Assembly (NCBI RefSeq): GCF_011044495.1 | Contig: NZ_CP049143.1 | Location: forward strand, 1,116,001-1,180,000 | DNA: 64,000 nt | Reading direction: 5' to 3' | Source of the DNA: Roseimicrobium sp. ORNL1 | GTDB lineage: Bacteria; Verrucomicrobiota; Verrucomicrobiia; Verrucomicrobiales; Verrucomicrobiaceae | Shown: positions 29,852 to 38,261 of the stretch, one piece after another | Layout of the letters: each line of letters begins with the position of its first letter | How positions within the stretch are numbered: position 1 is the first letter of the stretch | The notes under the pieces: generated by a model | The model's input: only the letters and a program-made list of their open reading frames with translations | What the model was told of the DNA's origin: nothing | Databases searched by the model: none | Made by a program: the position numbers and the translations under genes

Positions 29852-30409
29852 ATGGCGAAGACCACCCTCAAACGAGTACACGGCTACCTGGCGGAGTTCG
29901 AAAGCGCCTCGGACGTGTATCATGCCTCCGAGAAGATCCGTGACGCGGGCTTCCAGCGCTGGGACGTGCACTCCCCGTTTCCCATCCACGGCCTCAATGA
30001 AGCCATGGGTGTGAAGCGCTCCACGCTGCCCTACTTCGTGTTTTTCGGCGGCGCCACGGGCACGCTCACCGCGTTCCTTCTGGCCTACACCACCCAGGTG
30101 ATAATCTACCCCACCGTGGTGCAGGCGAAGCCGACGAACATCTTCACGACGGCGGCTTTCTTCCCCATCATGTTCGAGTTGACGATTCTGTTCTCGGCGT
30201 TCACCACGCTGTTCGGCTGCTTCGCCTTCATGGGCCTGCCCCGCTTGAATCACCCGCTTTTCGCCTCGAAGCAGTTCAAGAAGTTCTCGGACGACGGCTT
30301 CTTCATCTGCATCGAAGCACGCGACCCCAAATTCCATCAGGCGGAGACCAAGGCGCTCCTTGAGGAGATTGGCGGCAAGAACATCGAACTGGTGGAGGAC
30401 GAACTGTAA
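29852..30409 (+). CDS. actD: Alternative complex III subunit D (DUF3341)
   Basis: This 185-residue protein has two membrane helices (roughly 62-88 and 106-130) and the DUF3341 opening LAEFESASDVYHASEKIRDAGF with WDVHSPFPIHGL. ActD is a structural subunit of ACIII without cofactors; its exact role is not established. Length and position between actC and actE are as in known operons. Confidence 0.93.
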   Translation: MAKTTLKRVHGYLAEFESASDVYHASEKIRDAGFQRWDVHSPFPIHGLNEAMGVKRSTLPYFVFFGGATGTLTAFLLAYTTQVIIYPTVVQAKPTNIFTTAAFFPIMFELTILFSAFTTLFGCFAFMGLPRLNHPLFASKQFKKFSDDGFFICIEARDPKFHQAETKALLEEIGGKNIELVEDEL

Positions 30410-30428
30410 GAGTTCCCGGGCTCAATCC

Positions 30429-31091
30429 ATGAAATACTTTTTCATCATCTACATCCTGGTAGCGGTGGCTGTTGTGAGCTTCGCCGGCTTCCGTGGTCAC
30501 AAGACGGAACAGACTCCGTGGGAAATCTTCCCGGACATGGACCGTCAGGCCAAGGTCAAGTACCAGCGCGCCAGCAACTTCTTTGAAGACGGTCACGCCA
30601 TGCGTCACCCGGTGACGGGCACCATGCCAATCGGTTTCGTGATGCCCAGCAAGCCCGCCAGCGAGGGCTTTGAGAAGCAGGAATACGGCTTCACCCACGG
30701 CACCAGCTACTACTACACCGGCAAAATCGGTGACTTCTACGGCGACGGCTTCCCGAAGGAAGTGACGGTGGACACCGCACTGCTCAAGCGCGGCCAGGAA
30801 CGCTACAACATCCATTGCGCGATCTGCCACGGCGCCTCCGGCAACGGCAAGGGCATGGTCACCAAGTACACCGTGGTGGCTCCGACTGACCTCACCGGCC
30901 CCGGCATTGATGATCCCGCCAACCCGACCTATCGCCCCGATGGCAAGATCTACGATGTGATCACCCACGGCTGGAACCAGATGGGCTCCTATGGCGCCAA
31001 CGTTTCCGTGGAAGACCGCTGGGCCATCGTCGCCTACGTGCGCACGCTCCAGCACGCTGTGAAGAACCCAGCCCCCGCCCCTGCCAAGTAA
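30429..31091 (+). CDS. actE: Alternative complex III subunit E, monoheme cytochrome c
   Basis: This 220-residue protein has an N-terminal hydrophobic anchor (about 3-20) and a single heme c motif CAICH (130-134) with a class-I cytochrome fold after it (GASGNGKGMV, then a predicted Met ligand in the NQMGSYG region). ActE is the terminal electron-exit cytochrome of ACIII on the periplasmic face. The open frame extends upstream, but the ATG at 30429 puts the anchor at the N-terminus. The C-terminus ends in a short Ala/Pro tail (NPAPAPAK), a feature shared with several other products of this operon. Confidence 0.93.
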   Translation: MKYFFIIYILVAVAVVSFAGFRGHKTEQTPWEIFPDMDRQAKVKYQRASNFFEDGHAMRHPVTGTMPIGFVMPSKPASEGFEKQEYGFTHGTSYYYTGKIGDFYGDGFPKEVTVDTALLKRGQERYNIHCAICHGASGNGKGMVTKYTVVAPTDLTGPGIDDPANPTYRPDGKIYDVITHGWNQMGSYGANVSVEDRWAIVAYVRTLQHAVKNPAPAPAK

Positions 31092-31110
31092 AGGCCACAC
31101 TCCTGTCCGC

Positions 31111-32451
31111 ATGCATCATCCCCTGACACTCGACGACCTGCCACGCGACGGCGAGAAGCTGGATCTGGCCAAGATCAGCAAGCTCAACGGCATCCTCCTC
31201 ATGGTGGGTGGCATTGGAGCGATCATCTCGCTGATCTACCTCTTCGGATTCGCCAACACCAAGGACGAAGCAGGCCATGTGATCAATCGCCAGGGCGAGT
31301 TCGCCTACTCCTGGCTGTTCGCCTTCTTCTTCTTCTTCACGATCAGCTGCGGTGGCGTCTTCTGGACCATGCTGCAGCATCTTTCCAACTCCGGTTGGAG
31401 TGTGGCTGTGCGCCGTCTCTTTGAAAACCTGGGCGGCAGCGTGAAGTTGATGGCGGTGCTCGCGCTCCCCTTCCTCCTCATCCCCGGCGTGCGCGACTCG
31501 TTGTGGGAGTGGATCGTGGTGCATCACCACGCCGCTGAAGTGGCCAAGGCACAAAACCTTGCCGGTGGCACCCAGGAAGCCCTGCACAACATGCATGAGG
31601 TGATCCTCGCAGAGAAGTACGGCTACCTGAACACCACCTTCTGGTACATCCGCGCCGTGTTCTACTTCGCGTTCCTGATTGGCATCATCGGTTTGCTTCG
31701 CAAGTGGAGCATCCAGCAGGACAGCGACGGTGACTTCAAGCACACCTTCCGTGCCCGCGCGCTCTGCGCCTTTCCGCTGCTCTTCTTCGCACTCACCGTG
31801 ACCTTCAGCGCAGTCGACTGGGTCATGAGCATGGACTACACCTGGTACTCCACCATGTGGGGCGTGTACATCTTCGCCGGCGGCGCCTGGGCGGCCATGG
31901 CGGTCTCCATCCTTGCGCTCACCTATGTGCGCAGCAATGGATACCTCAACAAGATCGTGACGGGTGAGCACTACCACCTCATGGGCAAGCTGCTTCTGGC
32001 CTTCACCATCTTCTGGGCCTACATCGCCTTCAGCCAGTTCTTCCTCATCTGGTATGCGAACATCACGGAAGAAACGCGCTTCTTCATCCTGCGAAACACC
32101 GGCCCTTGGTGGTACCTGAGCAACATCCTCGTGTGGGGCCATTTCGTGGTCACCTTCGTGGTGCTGCTCTCCGCAAGCCGCAAGAAGAAGACCACCATGA
32201 TGAACTGGGTCTGCGCCTGGGTCCTTCTCATGCACCTGGTGGACTGGTACTGGCTCGTCATTCCCGAGCGTGGACCTTCCCTTTCCAAAGGCGGCTACCT
32301 GATCAGCCCTGGTGCCTGGGTGGGTGATGTCATCGCCTTCCTGACCGTCGGTGGTCTTGCCGGCTGGGCTTACCTCCGCCGCCTTGCCAGGGCCAGCCTC
32401 TATCCCTGCCGCGACCCGCGCCTGCTGGAGTCCGTGACCGCCATCAACTAG
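31111..32451 (+). CDS. actF: Alternative complex III subunit F, NrfD-like membrane protein
   Basis: This 446-residue polytopic protein has about ten helices and is paralogous to ActC. It has a soluble N-terminal start (LDDLPRDGEKLDLAKISKLN) and the characteristic FSAVDWVMSMDYTWYSTMWGVY segment of ACIII ActF. Known structures place it beside ActC in the membrane, contributing a possible proton channel. It begins 19 bases after actE. Confidence 0.94.
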   Translation: MHHPLTLDDLPRDGEKLDLAKISKLNGILLMVGGIGAIISLIYLFGFANTKDEAGHVINRQGEFAYSWLFAFFFFFTISCGGVFWTMLQHLSNSGWSVAVRRLFENLGGSVKLMAVLALPFLLIPGVRDSLWEWIVVHHHAAEVAKAQNLAGGTQEALHNMHEVILAEKYGYLNTTFWYIRAVFYFAFLIGIIGLLRKWSIQQDSDGDFKHTFRARALCAFPLLFFALTVTFSAVDWVMSMDYTWYSTMWGVYIFAGGAWAAMAVSILALTYVRSNGYLNKIVTGEHYHLMGKLLLAFTIFWAYIAFSQFFLIWYANITEETRFFILRNTGPWWYLSNILVWGHFVVTFVVLLSASRKKKTTMMNWVCAWVLLMHLVDWYWLVIPERGPSLSKGGYLISPGAWVGDVIAFLTVGGLAGWAYLRRLARASLYPCRDPRLLESVTAIN

Positions 32452-32484
32452 CATCAGCAGCCGCAGTACCCGATTCGATTTCCC

Positions 32485-33168
32485 ATGTCATCAACCGCGA
32501 CACAACCACCTTCCCGCGCTCTCACCACCACGCTTGGCGTGCTGGCGGCGATTGCCAGCTTTGCCGTGCTGGCCGTGCTGTTCCAGTGGGCTGGCGGCGG
32601 CGCTCCCGAGGATACGCGTCACGAGCAGGCCCTGCAGAAGAAGGCCGACCTCCAGAAAGAACAGCAAGCCCTGCTGGTGAAAACCGGTATCGCCGGAAAC
32701 ACCGAAGCCGTCTTCGCCAAGGCTCTTGAAAGCATCAAGACCCGCCAGCAAGCTCCCAGCAAGGTAGTCGTTCCTGGATCCAAGACTGCGCTGGCACAGG
32801 CCGCTGCTGCCGCCCCGGCACCGGCTCCCGCCGCTGCCCCCGCAGACAAGAAGGCTCCTGAAGCTCCCGCCGCTGCACCGGCTCCAGCTCCAGCACCCGC
32901 CCCAGCTGCGGAACCCAAGCCAGCTCCGGCTCCTGTAACACCAGCTCCCGCACCTGCCGCCGCCCCGGCCCCAGCACCTCAGCCGACTCCCGCCCCGGCT
33001 CCTGCCGCTGGCGCACGGGTCGAGCCGCCGCTGCCGGTCAAGGAGGCTGAAGCCGCCCCGGCTGCCCCGGCACCCGCTCCGGTTCCCACGACTCCTCCCG
33101 CCGCGCCGCCGCCCCCTGTCTCTGCTCCTCCGCCGGCCCCCGCTCCTCCCGCACCGAATCCCCAGTAA
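32485..33168 (+). CDS. Membrane-anchored Ala/Pro-rich protein of unknown function
   Basis: This 227-residue protein has one N-terminal helix (about 14-34), then a charged probable coiled-coil (EQALQKKADLQKEQQAL, 46-75), and from about residue 95 to the end an almost pure Ala/Pro repeat with occasional Lys, Gln and Val. Such tails are extended and flexible. Its place after actF is where some ACIII operons have actG, a small membrane subunit, but no sequence likeness to ActG was recognised. It is most likely a periplasm-facing tether or spacer within the respiratory assembly. It could also be poorly constrained; the clean reading frame, with spacing of 33 and 24 bases, argues that it is real. 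Confidence 0.7.
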   Translation: MSSTATQPPSRALTTTLGVLAAIASFAVLAVLFQWAGGGAPEDTRHEQALQKKADLQKEQQALLVKTGIAGNTEAVFAKALESIKTRQQAPSKVVVPGSKTALAQAAAAAPAPAPAAAPADKKAPEAPAAAPAPAPAPAPAAEPKPAPAPVTPAPAPAAAPAPAPQPTPAPAPAAGARVEPPLPVKEAEAAPAAPAPAPVPTTPPAAPPPPVSAPPPAPAPPAPNPQ

Positions 33169-33192
33169 GTTTTTCCCAAGTATCAACCAACC

Positions 33193-34713
33193 ATGGCGAC
33201 CACTGACTCGTCCGTCTCGAACAGCGACAGCCTGCGCCGCGCGGCCATTGACCGCTCGGTGAAAGGGCCGGTGCTATTCCTTTTCGCTAATGCCGCCATG
33301 TGGCTGCTGGCTGCGACCTTGATGGGCTTGATTGCCTCCATCAAACTGGTCTCCCCTGACTTCCTGAACAAGGACTGGCTCTGGTTCTTGAACTACGGTC
33401 GTCTTCAACCCGCTCACATGGCTGCGCTCGTTTATGGCTGGGCCATGCAGTCCGGTCTGGGCGTGGCGATCTGGCTCCTTGCCCGCCGTAGCGGACAGGC
33501 TCTCTCCGGTGGTGCCGGCACCATGCTTGTGGCAGGCATCTTCTGGAACGTGGGTGTTACTCTCGGCGTGGTCGGTATCCTCTCCGGCAATGGCACGGCG
33601 CTGCAGTGGCTGGAGTTCCCCTCCTTCGTCTGGCCGGTGCTGCTCATCCCGTACCTCGTCATCGCGGTGAAGATGATTGTGCACTACAACCGCGCGAATC
33701 GTCAGCAGGGTTTCCACCTCACCTCCTGGTACATCCTCGCAGCGCTGCTGTGCTTCCCTTGGATCTTCCTCACCGCTAACTTGGTTCTCAACTGCTTCGC
33801 GGCCGTCACGCCCCTCGGTGCCATCGGCGCAGGTGTGAATGCGTGGTACGTGAGCGCGGTGATCATGCTCTTCTTCGCTCCGCTGGGTCTTGGCGTTTGC
33901 TATTACTTCATCCCGAAGATCACCGGCCAGCCGGTGTACAGCTACCAGCTCGCGCAGATCGGCTTCTGGGGTCTCATCATCCTGGGCGGCTGGAGCGGCT
34001 TCCAGAAGTACATGGGTGGCCCGGTTCCCTCCTGGCTTGCTGCCGTGGGCGGCATGGCCACCATCCTGCTCCTCGTGCCCGCGGGCATCGTGGCGCTGAA
34101 CCATCACCTGACCACCACGGGCAAGCACAGCCTCATTGAGACCAGCCCCACACTGCGCTTCATCTTCGTGGGTTCCGCCTCTTTCCTTGTGACCTGCGGC
34201 ATCGCCGCCCTGACCAGCAATTTCTGGACCGGCCCGAACTTCCAGTTCACCCACGCGGAGTACGGCTACCACCTCGCCGCCGTCTACGCCTTCTTCAGCA
34301 TGACGATGTTTGGCGCCATCTACTACATCACGCCTCGCCTCGCGGGTTGTGAGTGGCTCAGCGCCCGTCTGATTCGCAACCATTTCTGGTTCTCTGTGTA
34401 CGGCATCGCCGCGCTGGTCATCTGCATGGTGATCGGTGGTCTTGCCCAGGGTCAAAGCCAGAACAACCCCGACAACTGGAACGCCTTGTTTGTCGGCAGC
34501 ATCAAGAATGCCCAAGGCTATCTCGTGGGCCGTGTGCTCGCCTGGGCGTTCATCCTCTGGTCGAACTTCTGGTTCTTCACGCACCTGGTCTTCATGGTTC
34601 TCGGCCTTGGCCGCCGCAGCGTGGCTCCCACCCTGCTGGTCCATGATCACCACGACGAGCATGCAGCCCCTGTGCCTGCTCCCACGCATCCCCCGGCCTC
34701 CGCGACGGTCTAA
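33193..34713 (+). CDS. CcoN-like heme-copper oxidase subunit I lacking CuB ligands
   Basis: This 506-residue polytopic protein aligns by eye with CcoN of cbb3 oxidases: NYGRLQPAHMAALVYGW (low-spin heme ligand His75), YYFIPKITGQPVYSY and IYYITPRLAG. The expected CuB histidines are missing. The CcoN pattern WYGHNAVGFF reads WYVSAVIMLF here (218-227), and the GPHHLHY region reads GWSGFQKY (266-273). The HVH pair that binds the two hemes is reduced to Tyr-His-Leu (His360). It therefore cannot reduce oxygen in the normal way and may at most hold one heme b. It is followed by CcoO-like and cytochrome c genes and precedes a full aa3 oxidase. The C-terminus is His-rich (VHDHHDEH). Confidence 0.88.
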   Translation: MATTDSSVSNSDSLRRAAIDRSVKGPVLFLFANAAMWLLAATLMGLIASIKLVSPDFLNKDWLWFLNYGRLQPAHMAALVYGWAMQSGLGVAIWLLARRSGQALSGGAGTMLVAGIFWNVGVTLGVVGILSGNGTALQWLEFPSFVWPVLLIPYLVIAVKMIVHYNRANRQQGFHLTSWYILAALLCFPWIFLTANLVLNCFAAVTPLGAIGAGVNAWYVSAVIMLFFAPLGLGVCYYFIPKITGQPVYSYQLAQIGFWGLIILGGWSGFQKYMGGPVPSWLAAVGGMATILLLVPAGIVALNHHLTTTGKHSLIETSPTLRFIFVGSASFLVTCGIAALTSNFWTGPNFQFTHAEYGYHLAAVYAFFSMTMFGAIYYITPRLAGCEWLSARLIRNHFWFSVYGIAALVICMVIGGLAQGQSQNNPDNWNALFVGSIKNAQGYLVGRVLAWAFILWSNFWFFTHLVFMVLGLGRRSVAPTLLVHDHHDEHAAPVPAPTHPPASATV

Positions 34714-34737
34714 TTTTCTCCTCCACGTACGTAGCAC

Positions 34738-35448
34738 ATGACTGGTTCCCGCAAATTTCTGTTTGCCCTGGCAGGCGCCTTTAGCGTCCCGTGGCTGATG
34801 GTCATCATCATCCCGGCGCTTCACGCACAAAAGAGGCTCGTTCCCCGGCCTTACGTGAAGGATCGTGATGGCATCGAGGGTGTGTATCCCTCCACCACCA
34901 TCGATCGCCAGGGACAGTTGGTGTTCATCAGAGAGGGTTGCGCCCAGTGCCACACCCAGATGATTCGTCCGAGCTTCGCCGGCATTACCGACGGCTGGAA
35001 GAAGGGCTGGGGCAGCGACCAGAGCGCGCAGCCCAAGCACGTGGTGCGCCCGAGCACCTGGGAAGATTATATGGGTGAGCCGGTGGCTCCGTTGGGCATC
35101 CAGCGCATTGGCCCTGATCTCGCCAACTACGGCTATCGCGCCCCGAGGAACGGTGGTGAGGTGGATCGTGCGGCCATCCACCTGAAGCTGTTTGCCCCGC
35201 GCGCAACCAAGGAGACCGCCTGGAGCATCATGCCGTCCTTCCGTCACCTCTACAAGGTGAAGCCCATCGAAGGCAATGGTTCTCCCAAGGCCCTGAAGCT
35301 TCCGGCTGACCTGCCCAAAGATTACCGCCCTGCGAAGGGTTATGAAGTGGTGCCCACCGAAGCGGCGGAGCAACTGGTCGACTACCTGCTTTCACTGAAG
35401 AAGGACTCCCCCGTGCCCGGCAAAGTCGTGGCTGAGGACGCGAAATAA
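34738..35448 (+). CDS. CcoO-like membrane-anchored monoheme cytochrome c
   Basis: The 236-residue protein has an N-terminal anchor (about 8-28) and the CcoO pattern GQLVFIREGCAQCHTQMIRP with heme motif C68-A-Q-C71-H72. A later RIGPDLANYG corresponds to the RxGPDL segment of CcoO, and the region IMPSFRHLY provides a likely Met ligand. CcoO normally passes electrons to CcoN. Because the adjoining CcoN-like protein has no CuB site, this subunit more likely relays electrons onward to another partner. It lies 24 bases after that gene. Confidence 0.9.
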   Translation: MTGSRKFLFALAGAFSVPWLMVIIIPALHAQKRLVPRPYVKDRDGIEGVYPSTTIDRQGQLVFIREGCAQCHTQMIRPSFAGITDGWKKGWGSDQSAQPKHVVRPSTWEDYMGEPVAPLGIQRIGPDLANYGYRAPRNGGEVDRAAIHLKLFAPRATKETAWSIMPSFRHLYKVKPIEGNGSPKALKLPADLPKDYRPAKGYEVVPTEAAEQLVDYLLSLKKDSPVPGKVVAEDAK

Positions 35449-35459
35449 GGATTGAGCCC

Positions 35460-36185
35460 ATGAACGAAAACGCTCCACAGAATTTTGACGCCACCGACCT
35501 TGACCGCCTGCATGCTGCGGTGAAGCGCGAGAAGCCGGACGTGAGGCCCGGCGCAGAGCCCACGCCGCTCTGGGTCTTCATTGCCACCATGGCTGCCATG
35601 GTCATCGCTGGGGGCTACCTCGGCGCTTACGTCGGCGGTTTTAGCTTCGAACGCAATTCGCCCTTTGATGGCACGCCGGAGGACGTCCGGCCGATCGATG
35701 GGGATAAGGGTCCAGAGCTCGATCCCTTCCAACTCGCCATGAAAAAAGGCGCGGATGTGTATGCTATCTGCGGCGGTTGCCACGGTGTTGCCGGTGGTGG
35801 CCAGCCGGGGGCGATTCCGCCTCTCGCAGGATCTGAGTGGGTGCTCGGCGGTACCGAACGTACGGCTCGCATTGTCCTCCACGGCTTGAGTGGAGCTGTT
35901 CAGGTGAAGGGCGCTACCTACGTCAGCGCGATGCCTCCTCAGGGCGCACTGAACGACAAGGAAATCGCCAACGTGCTCACCTACATCCGCAACTCTTGGG
36001 GCAATAGCGGCTCCATGGTCACACCGGAGATGGTGAAGAAGATCAGAGAGGCGACCGCCTCCCACGCCGCTCCGTTCACCCAGGAGGAGCTTGAGCCCTT
36101 CAAGGACAAGAATATCGAGGGCCCGATTCCCGCCGGCCCCGGCGCTACTGCTGCCCCTGCCGCAGCTCCTGCACCCGCCAAGTAA
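35460..36185 (+). CDS. Membrane-anchored monoheme cytochrome c (CcoP-like position)
   Basis: This 241-residue protein has a cytoplasmic N-terminus, one membrane helix (about 37-58) and a class-I cytochrome c domain with CGGCH at 104-108 and an axial Met probably in SAMPPQG. The C-terminus is an Ala/Pro tail. The topology (short cytoplasmic start, helix, periplasmic heme domain) recalls CcoP, but with one heme rather than two. It lies 11 bases after the CcoO-like gene and 54 before the aa3 subunit I gene, so it may be the direct donor to CuA of subunit II. Confidence 0.88.
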   Translation: MNENAPQNFDATDLDRLHAAVKREKPDVRPGAEPTPLWVFIATMAAMVIAGGYLGAYVGGFSFERNSPFDGTPEDVRPIDGDKGPELDPFQLAMKKGADVYAICGGCHGVAGGGQPGAIPPLAGSEWVLGGTERTARIVLHGLSGAVQVKGATYVSAMPPQGALNDKEIANVLTYIRNSWGNSGSMVTPEMVKKIREATASHAAPFTQEELEPFKDKNIEGPIPAGPGATAAPAAAPAPAK

Positions 36186-36239
36186 AGTAACCTTTTTCAA
36201 AACCCCACTTACCAAGTACAGGTCAGCTCCCCCTTTCTC

Positions 36240-38195
36240 ATGAGCTCTGCGACTGCCACTCACGACCACTCTCACGCCGATCATGCGCACGAGCATGATC
36301 ACCACCAGCAGAGTTGGCTCTACAAGTACATCTTCTCGACCGACCACAAGGTCATCGGCATCCAGTACGGATTCACCGCAATGGCGTTCCTGCTGTTCGG
36401 TTTCTTCCTAATGATGGTCATGCGCTGGAGCATTGCCTTCCCAGGAGAAGGCATGCCCATCGTGAAACAGGTGTTTCATTGGACCGGACTCAATCTGCTG
36501 GGTGAGCGCTGGGCTCCAGGTGGCGTGGTGACTCCCGAGCTCTACAACATGTTCGGCGCCATGCACGGCACCATCATGGTGTTCCTTGGCATCGTGCCCC
36601 TCGGTTTCGCTGCGTTCGGCAACTATGTGATGCCCCTGCAGATCGGTGCGGTGGACATGGCCTTCCCGAAGCTGAATGCCTGGAGCTACTGGCTCTACTT
36701 CATCGGCGGCCTCATGATGATGATGAGCTTCTTCCTTCCGACGGGCGCTGCCCAGGTGGGTTGGACGAACTACTCCCCACTGGCCACCACGGCTCAGATC
36801 GACGTGAAGGATCTCTTCTGGACCGGTCAGACCCAGTGGCTCATGGCGATGGTGATGCTCATCTCCTCCTCGCTGCTCGGTGCGGTGAACTTCATCACCA
36901 CCCTGCTGAACCTGCGCTGCAAAGGCATGACCTGGATGCGCATGCCGTTCTTCTGCTGGGCGATGCTCGTCACCGCCTTCCTGCTCCTGCTGGCCTTCCC
37001 CCCGCTGGAAGTGGCCGCCATCCTGCAGCTCTTTGATCGCCTCTTCGGTTCCAGCTTCTTCCTGCCGACCGGCCTTGTGGAAGCCAACCGTCACCTCGAC
37101 ATCGCCGGTGGTGGCAGCCCGCTGCTCTACCAGCACTTGTTCTGGTTCCTGGGCCACCCTGAGGTGTACGTGCTCATTCTTCCGGCCATCGCCATCGTGG
37201 CAGAGGTCATCCCTGCGAACATCCGCCGTCCGCTCTGGGGTCACCGCACCATGATCTACGCAGCCTTGGTGCTGGGCTTCCTGAGCTTCATCGTTTGGGC
37301 GCACCACATGTACCTCACGGGCATGGGCTCGGTGGTGAGCACCTTCTTCCAGATCACCACGGTGCTGATCTCGGTGCCATCAGTCATTCTGTTGACCTGC
37401 CTCATGATTTCGCTGTGGGGCGGCTCCATCCGGTTCAACACGGCGATGCTTTTCGCCTGCGCCTTCCTTCCGATGTTCGGTATCGGTGGTCTTACCGGTC
37501 TGCCTCTGGCCTTCAGCTACATCGACCTCTTCCTGCACGACACCTACTATGTGATCGGTCACTTCCACTACGTGGTGGCGCCTGGTACCATCTTCGGTCT
37601 CTTCGCCGGTGTCTATCACTGGTATCCGAAGATCACCGGCCGCTTCATGAATGAGAAGGCTGGCCGCCTGCACTTCTGGCCTTCGCTGGTGTTCATGAAC
37701 CTGCTCTTCGCACCGATGCTGGTTCAGGGCATGGCGGGCTTCCATCGCCGCTGGCATGATGGTGGCGCCGCCTTCGAAGGCACCACGCACGGCACCATGT
37801 GGATCTCCGAGATCGTTGGCGGTGTTTTCCGTCTGTTCGGCTTCACCATGCTGGATCCCAACACCGGCAAGGACATCACGGACACCCTGATGATTCTGAA
37901 CCCGCTCATGTCCTTCGCGGCATGGGGCCTGGCGCTGTCACAGATTCCTTTCATCCTCAATCTGTTCTTGAGCATCAAGGGCGGCAAGAAGGTGACCTCC
38001 GACAATCCCTGGCACGCGACCACGCTCGAGTGGGCAACCCCGACGCCTCCCGGACACGGCAACTTCCTCGAAGAGCCCGTCGTCTACCGCCAGCCCTACG
38101 AATACAGCGTGCCCGGAGCCGAAACGGACTACACCCCCTCTTGGCTGCCTGAGGGAGCGAAGGTGGAGGAAAAACTCACCCACGCCTCGCACTAA
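36240..38195 (+). CDS. coxA: Cytochrome c oxidase subunit I (A-type, aa3)
   Basis: This 651-residue catalytic subunit has all expected ligands: low-spin heme His109 (FGAMHGTIMVF), CuB His306 with the cross-linking Tyr310 and the D-channel Glu308 in GHPEVY, CuB His355-His356 (WAHHM), and heme a3/heme a His441 and His443 (HDTYYVIGHFHYVV). It reduces O2 to water and pumps protons as an A1-type oxidase. The N-terminus has an unusual His/Asp-rich stretch (residues 8-22) facing the cytoplasm, which might bind metal. The order in this operon is I, III, IV, two small proteins, II, whereas subunit II usually comes first. Confidence 0.97.
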   Translation: MSSATATHDHSHADHAHEHDHHQQSWLYKYIFSTDHKVIGIQYGFTAMAFLLFGFFLMMVMRWSIAFPGEGMPIVKQVFHWTGLNLLGERWAPGGVVTPELYNMFGAMHGTIMVFLGIVPLGFAAFGNYVMPLQIGAVDMAFPKLNAWSYWLYFIGGLMMMMSFFLPTGAAQVGWTNYSPLATTAQIDVKDLFWTGQTQWLMAMVMLISSSLLGAVNFITTLLNLRCKGMTWMRMPFFCWAMLVTAFLLLLAFPPLEVAAILQLFDRLFGSSFFLPTGLVEANRHLDIAGGGSPLLYQHLFWFLGHPEVYVLILPAIAIVAEVIPANIRRPLWGHRTMIYAALVLGFLSFIVWAHHMYLTGMGSVVSTFFQITTVLISVPSVILLTCLMISLWGGSIRFNTAMLFACAFLPMFGIGGLTGLPLAFSYIDLFLHDTYYVIGHFHYVVAPGTIFGLFAGVYHWYPKITGRFMNEKAGRLHFWPSLVFMNLLFAPMLVQGMAGFHRRWHDGGAAFEGTTHGTMWISEIVGGVFRLFGFTMLDPNTGKDITDTLMILNPLMSFAAWGLALSQIPFILNLFLSIKGGKKVTSDNPWHATTLEWATPTPPGHGNFLEEPVVYRQPYEYSVPGAETDYTPSWLPEGAKVEEKLTHASH

Positions 38196-38261
38196 CCCGG
38201 TTCCACGACAGCAACGCGACCGTCTTCGTCTCAATCTGACAACCTGCTTCTCTCTCCTCTG

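Noticed and set aside
33193-34713. Annotation as an active cbb3-type oxygen reductase
   Set aside because: The CuB histidines are not present at the aligned positions, so only the family likeness is kept in the annotation.
33274-35373. Open frame of 699 codons on the minus strand
   Set aside because: Its product is a His/Asp/Glu-rich artefact typical of reading antisense to membrane-protein genes; the plus-strand CcoN- and CcoO-like genes explain the region.
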